Assembly (NCBI GenBank): GCA_021826795.1
Contig: JAKAYM010000033.1
Span: 1 to 14,741 of the forward strand
Source of the DNA: Thermoplasmata archaeon
Lineage (GTDB): Archaea; Thermoplasmatota; Thermoplasmata; Thermoplasmatales; Thermoplasmataceae
DNA length: 14,741 nt
Direction of reading: 5' to 3'
The translations under genes and the position numbers were made by a program. Of the stretch, positions 13,013 to 14,741 are shown piece by piece. The first letter of the stretch is position 1; each line of letters begins with the position of its first letter. The notes beneath the pieces were generated by a model. It worked only from the letters and a program-made list of their open reading frames with translations, searched no databases and was not told the origin of the DNA.

Positions 13013-13765
13013 TTATTTGCTTCTTTTCTTCTGCATAAATTTATCTATTCTTTCTTTTGTATCTTTTTCGGATTGTAGAATACCGAAAAGTGCAGCCTCG
13101 TAATCAAGTTTCAGTTCAAGATTGCTGTCTGTACTGGTATTTACCGCATGCTTTGTTATAGATACGGTATTTTCCGGCATGTTATTTATTATCCCTGCTA
13201 TTCTTCTAGCCTCTGCCTCAGAGTCATCAGAAAGGAGATCTACAAGCCCGAAATCGTATGCCTGTAATGCGGTAATCTTTTCCCCGGTAAGTATCATATA
13301 CAGAGCTCTATTACGTCCTATAACAGAGGGAAGTATTACATTGCCGCCCGCACCCGCATTGATACCCAAGTTTATTTCTGGCTGGCCCAAGATGGCTTTT
13401 CTGGAACATATCCTGATATCCGTTGAAAGTGAAAGCTCAAGACCTCCACCAAGTACGTATCCATTGAGAAACGATATCACCGGTTTTGGATAATTTCTGA
13501 AAAATAGGGCAAGTTCATTGAGCTTTAGGTGGAAATCATATGCATTACGTGCATCAATATTCTGGAATTGCGCAACGTCTGCACCTGCGGAAAAATTATT
13601 TCTTCCGCCGATTATGATTGATCTGCTGTTATCAACAACACTTTTCATTGCATGAATGATCTCATCAACCATGTGTTCTGTTACTGTATTCAGGTGCCTT
13701 TCCCTGTTAAAATATATTATGCGTGTATTACCATCCTCAACCAGATTTATATCTGTGTATTCCAT
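13013..13765 (-). CDS. Enoyl-CoA hydratase/isomerase (crotonase) family protein
   Basis: This 250-residue single-domain crotonase has the oxyanion-hole strand FSAGADVAQF (58-67) and PVISFLNGYVLGGGLELSLSTDIRI (95-119) with the first catalytic Glu at 110. It also has GQPEINLGINAGAGGNVILPSVIG (127-150) with the second Glu at 130. Both acidic residues needed for hydration of enoyl-CoA are thus present. The usual P-G-x-G-G-T after the second Glu reads NAGAGGN, a mild variation. It probably hydrates trans-2-enoyl-CoA in acyl-CoA degradation, though isomerase or other crotonase reactions cannot be excluded. A thiolase lies 2 kb away, on the other strand, with no acyl-CoA dehydrogenase or 3-hydroxyacyl-CoA dehydrogenase in the window. 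Its start has a TATA-like box 25 nt upstream. Confidence 0.92.
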   Translation of the reverse strand: MEYTDINLVEDGNTRIIYFNRERHLNTVTEHMVDEIIHAMKSVVDNSRSIIIGGRNNFSAGADVAQFQNIDARNAYDFHLKLNELALFFRNYPKPVISFLNGYVLGGGLELSLSTDIRICSRKAILGQPEINLGINAGAGGNVILPSVIGRNRALYMILTGEKITALQAYDFGLVDLLSDDSEAEARRIAGIINNMPENTVSITKHAVNTSTDSNLELKLDYEAALFGILQSEKDTKERIDKFMQKKRSK

Positions 13766-13786
13766 GCATATGTATTCATAATTCGA

Positions 13787-13797
13787 TTAAATATTTA
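13787..13797 (-). promoter_or_regulatory. TATA-like box of the crotonase gene
   Basis: TAAATATTTAA on the minus strand is centred about 26 nt before ATG 13765. Confidence 0.45.
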
Positions 13798-13856
13798 CTA
13801 TTCCATCTGTTTAATCTTTCCTTAACATTGCATAACCAGACCTATCCTGAAAATAG

Positions 13857-13864
13857 TTAAATAC
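13857..13864 (+). promoter_or_regulatory. TATA-like box of the zinc-ribbon/cobK operon
   Basis: TTAAATAC is centred about 26 nt before ATG 13886 but only about 14 nt before ATG 13874, so it selects the shorter start. Confidence 0.5.
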
Positions 13865-13885
13865 AGTTTCAATATGTGTTTATAT

Positions 13886-14074
13886 ATGGATGAGTACAGG
13901 AATGTAAGGATATGTCCTCATTGTGGTTCGCTGAAGCTCAACTGGGTTGCCGGTGGAATTGCAGGACCTGTCTATAAATGTGACGATTGCAACTATGTTG
14001 GGGCCTTTGTTCTCGAGGTAAGATTTAAAGATATTGAAAAATTCCAGAAAGAATTGCGGGCGGGGAAAAAGTAG
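13886..14074 (+). CDS. Small zinc-ribbon protein
   Basis: From ATG 13886 this is a 62-residue protein with one zinc ribbon: Cys10 and Cys13 in RICPHCGSLKL, then Cys32 and Cys35 in YKCDDCNYVGAF, linked by NWVAGGIAGPVY. A short charged helix RFKDIEKFQKELRAGKK ends it. Small ribbon proteins of this form are common in euryarchaea and remain uncharacterised; binding of nucleic acid or a partner protein is typical for the fold. The promoter position favours ATG 13886 over ATG 13874, which would add only MCLY. The next gene, for precorrin-6A reductase, starts 9 nt after its stop, so the two should be cotranscribed. Confidence 0.82.
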   Translation: MDEYRNVRICPHCGSLKLNWVAGGIAGPVYKCDDCNYVGAFVLEVRFKDIEKFQKELRAGKK

Positions 14075-14083
14075 GTCTGAAAC

Positions 14084-14741
14084 ATGATTTTACTGTTCGA
14101 TGGGACATCAGACTCAAGAAAACTTGCAAGTGACCTTTCAGTTTACGGTTTTGACATTCTTGCAACTGCTACAACAGATGATGGAGTTTCAAAATTGAAG
14201 TCTGAAGGTATAAGGAATATAATGGGAAAACTTGATTACGATTCCATTATAACATTATGCAGAAAAAATTCTATTAAAGTAGTGATAGATGGGTCACATC
14301 CATATGCTAATTCACTCCATGAAACGTGTATAAGGGTGACCGAAGACATCGGTATTCCTCTCATCAGATATGAAAGGGATAACATAAAAATAAATGATGT
14401 AAGAATATTCTACGCAGATAACTATCAGGAAGCAGGGGAAAGGGCAATGCATGGACGTAATATATTTATTACCACAGGAATAAAGTATATAGGGTGTTTA
14501 AAAAACATTATCGATGAACGTAATGTATATGTGCGCATAATCCCCGATCCAGAAAATATTGAATTTCTAATAAAAATGGGAATTAAAAAGGACCATATAA
14601 TTGCAATGGAGGGAAATTTTGATGAGAATCTTAACAGGGCATTAATGGAATACTACAGGATAGATACACTGATTACCAAGGATAGTGGCTTCAATGCAGA
14701 GCCAAAGGTCAAAGCGGCCCTCTCACTGGACATCAATGTCA
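14084..14741 (+). CDS. cobK: Precorrin-6A reductase (CobK/CbiJ), partial at the right edge
   Basis: An open frame begins at ATG 14084 and stays open to the window end (219 full codons, no stop), out of about 240-250 expected. It starts MILLFDGTSDSRKLASDL, the NADPH-binding GGTS(D/E).R.LA motif with the first Gly as Asp. VVIDGSHPYANSLHETC (66-82), the hallmark DATHP(Y/F)A region of CobK/CbiJ, follows, then IPLIRYERD, FITTGIKYI (TTG.K motif), VRIIPDPENI, and near the end TLITKDSGF...EPKVKAA. The enzyme reduces a macrocycle double bond in cobalamin (corrin ring) synthesis, aerobic or anaerobic route. GSHPYA in place of the common ATHPFA is mild. No other cobalamin gene is within view; the downstream side may hold more. 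Confidence 0.87.
   Translation, partial: MILLFDGTSDSRKLASDLSVYGFDILATATTDDGVSKLKSEGIRNIMGKLDYDSIITLCRKNSIKVVIDGSHPYANSLHETCIRVTEDIGIPLIRYERDNIKINDVRIFYADNYQEAGERAMHGRNIFITTGIKYIGCLKNIIDERNVYVRIIPDPENIEFLIKMGIKKDHIIAMEGNFDENLNRALMEYYRIDTLITKDSGFNAEPKVKAALSLDINV

Noticed and set aside
1..14741. CRISPR arrays, tRNA or rRNA genes, defence or toxin-antitoxin systems
   Set aside because: No regularly spaced direct repeats, no cloverleaf-like segment and no nuclease, methylase or toxin motifs were seen on either strand.

Overview
The window looks like chromosomal DNA from an AT-rich archaeon, most likely of the Thermoplasmatales (Ferroplasma, Cuniculiplasma or Picrophilus type). The reasons are a geranylgeranyl-reductase-like FAD protein, a family 5 uracil-DNA glycosylase and DUF302, thiolase and crotonase genes. 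In addition, nearly every gene has an A/T-rich TATA-like box centred about 24-27 nt before its start codon, the pattern of leaderless archaeal transcripts. The lineage call is inference; there is no rRNA marker here.

Left end (1-1475) is a graveyard of mobile DNA. A minus-strand IS110-family (DEDD) recombinase gene enters from the left edge and starts at 606. It is split by a 208-bp element with imperfect inverted termini flanked by TA. Removing the element plus one TA rejoins the recombinase frame exactly. Upstream of the recombinase start (about 625-795, minus strand) is a compact multi-stem segment laid out like an IS110 bridge RNA. Just outside it lies a geranylgeranyl-reductase pseudogene that has lost its N-terminal FAD-binding part and carries an in-frame amber codon.

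Middle (1484-7114): an alpha/beta hydrolase; a full-length phosphoenolpyruvate synthase (gluconeogenic PEP formation) behind a promoter region with a perfect palindrome; a convergent GNAT-like protein overlapping the 3' end of ppsA; an NAD-dependent sugar epimerase with Arg where the catalytic YxxxK Lys is expected; and an unrecognised small basic protein.

Right of that (7120-10469): a two-gene minus-strand operon of a short-chain dehydrogenase, frameshifted in this sequence, and a family 5 uracil-DNA glycosylase coupled through an ATGA overlap and a strong Shine-Dalgarno. Then come a PH-like membrane protein divergent from a short NfeD-domain protein, a LOG/TIGR00725-type nucleotide-binding protein, and a four-helix membrane protein.

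Right end (10655-14741): an acetyl-CoA C-acetyltransferase-type thiolase, a 354-bp intergenic stretch with a GC-rich structured segment that resembles a divergent TPP (THI-box) aptamer but has no gene behind it, a DUF302 protein, a small Rieske ferredoxin, a crotonase, and a zinc-ribbon protein followed 9 nt later by a partial precorrin-6A reductase gene (cobK/cbiJ) that runs off the window. Thiolase and crotonase suggest acyl-CoA metabolism, but they are not in one operon. Genes alternate strand often and are mostly transcribed singly.
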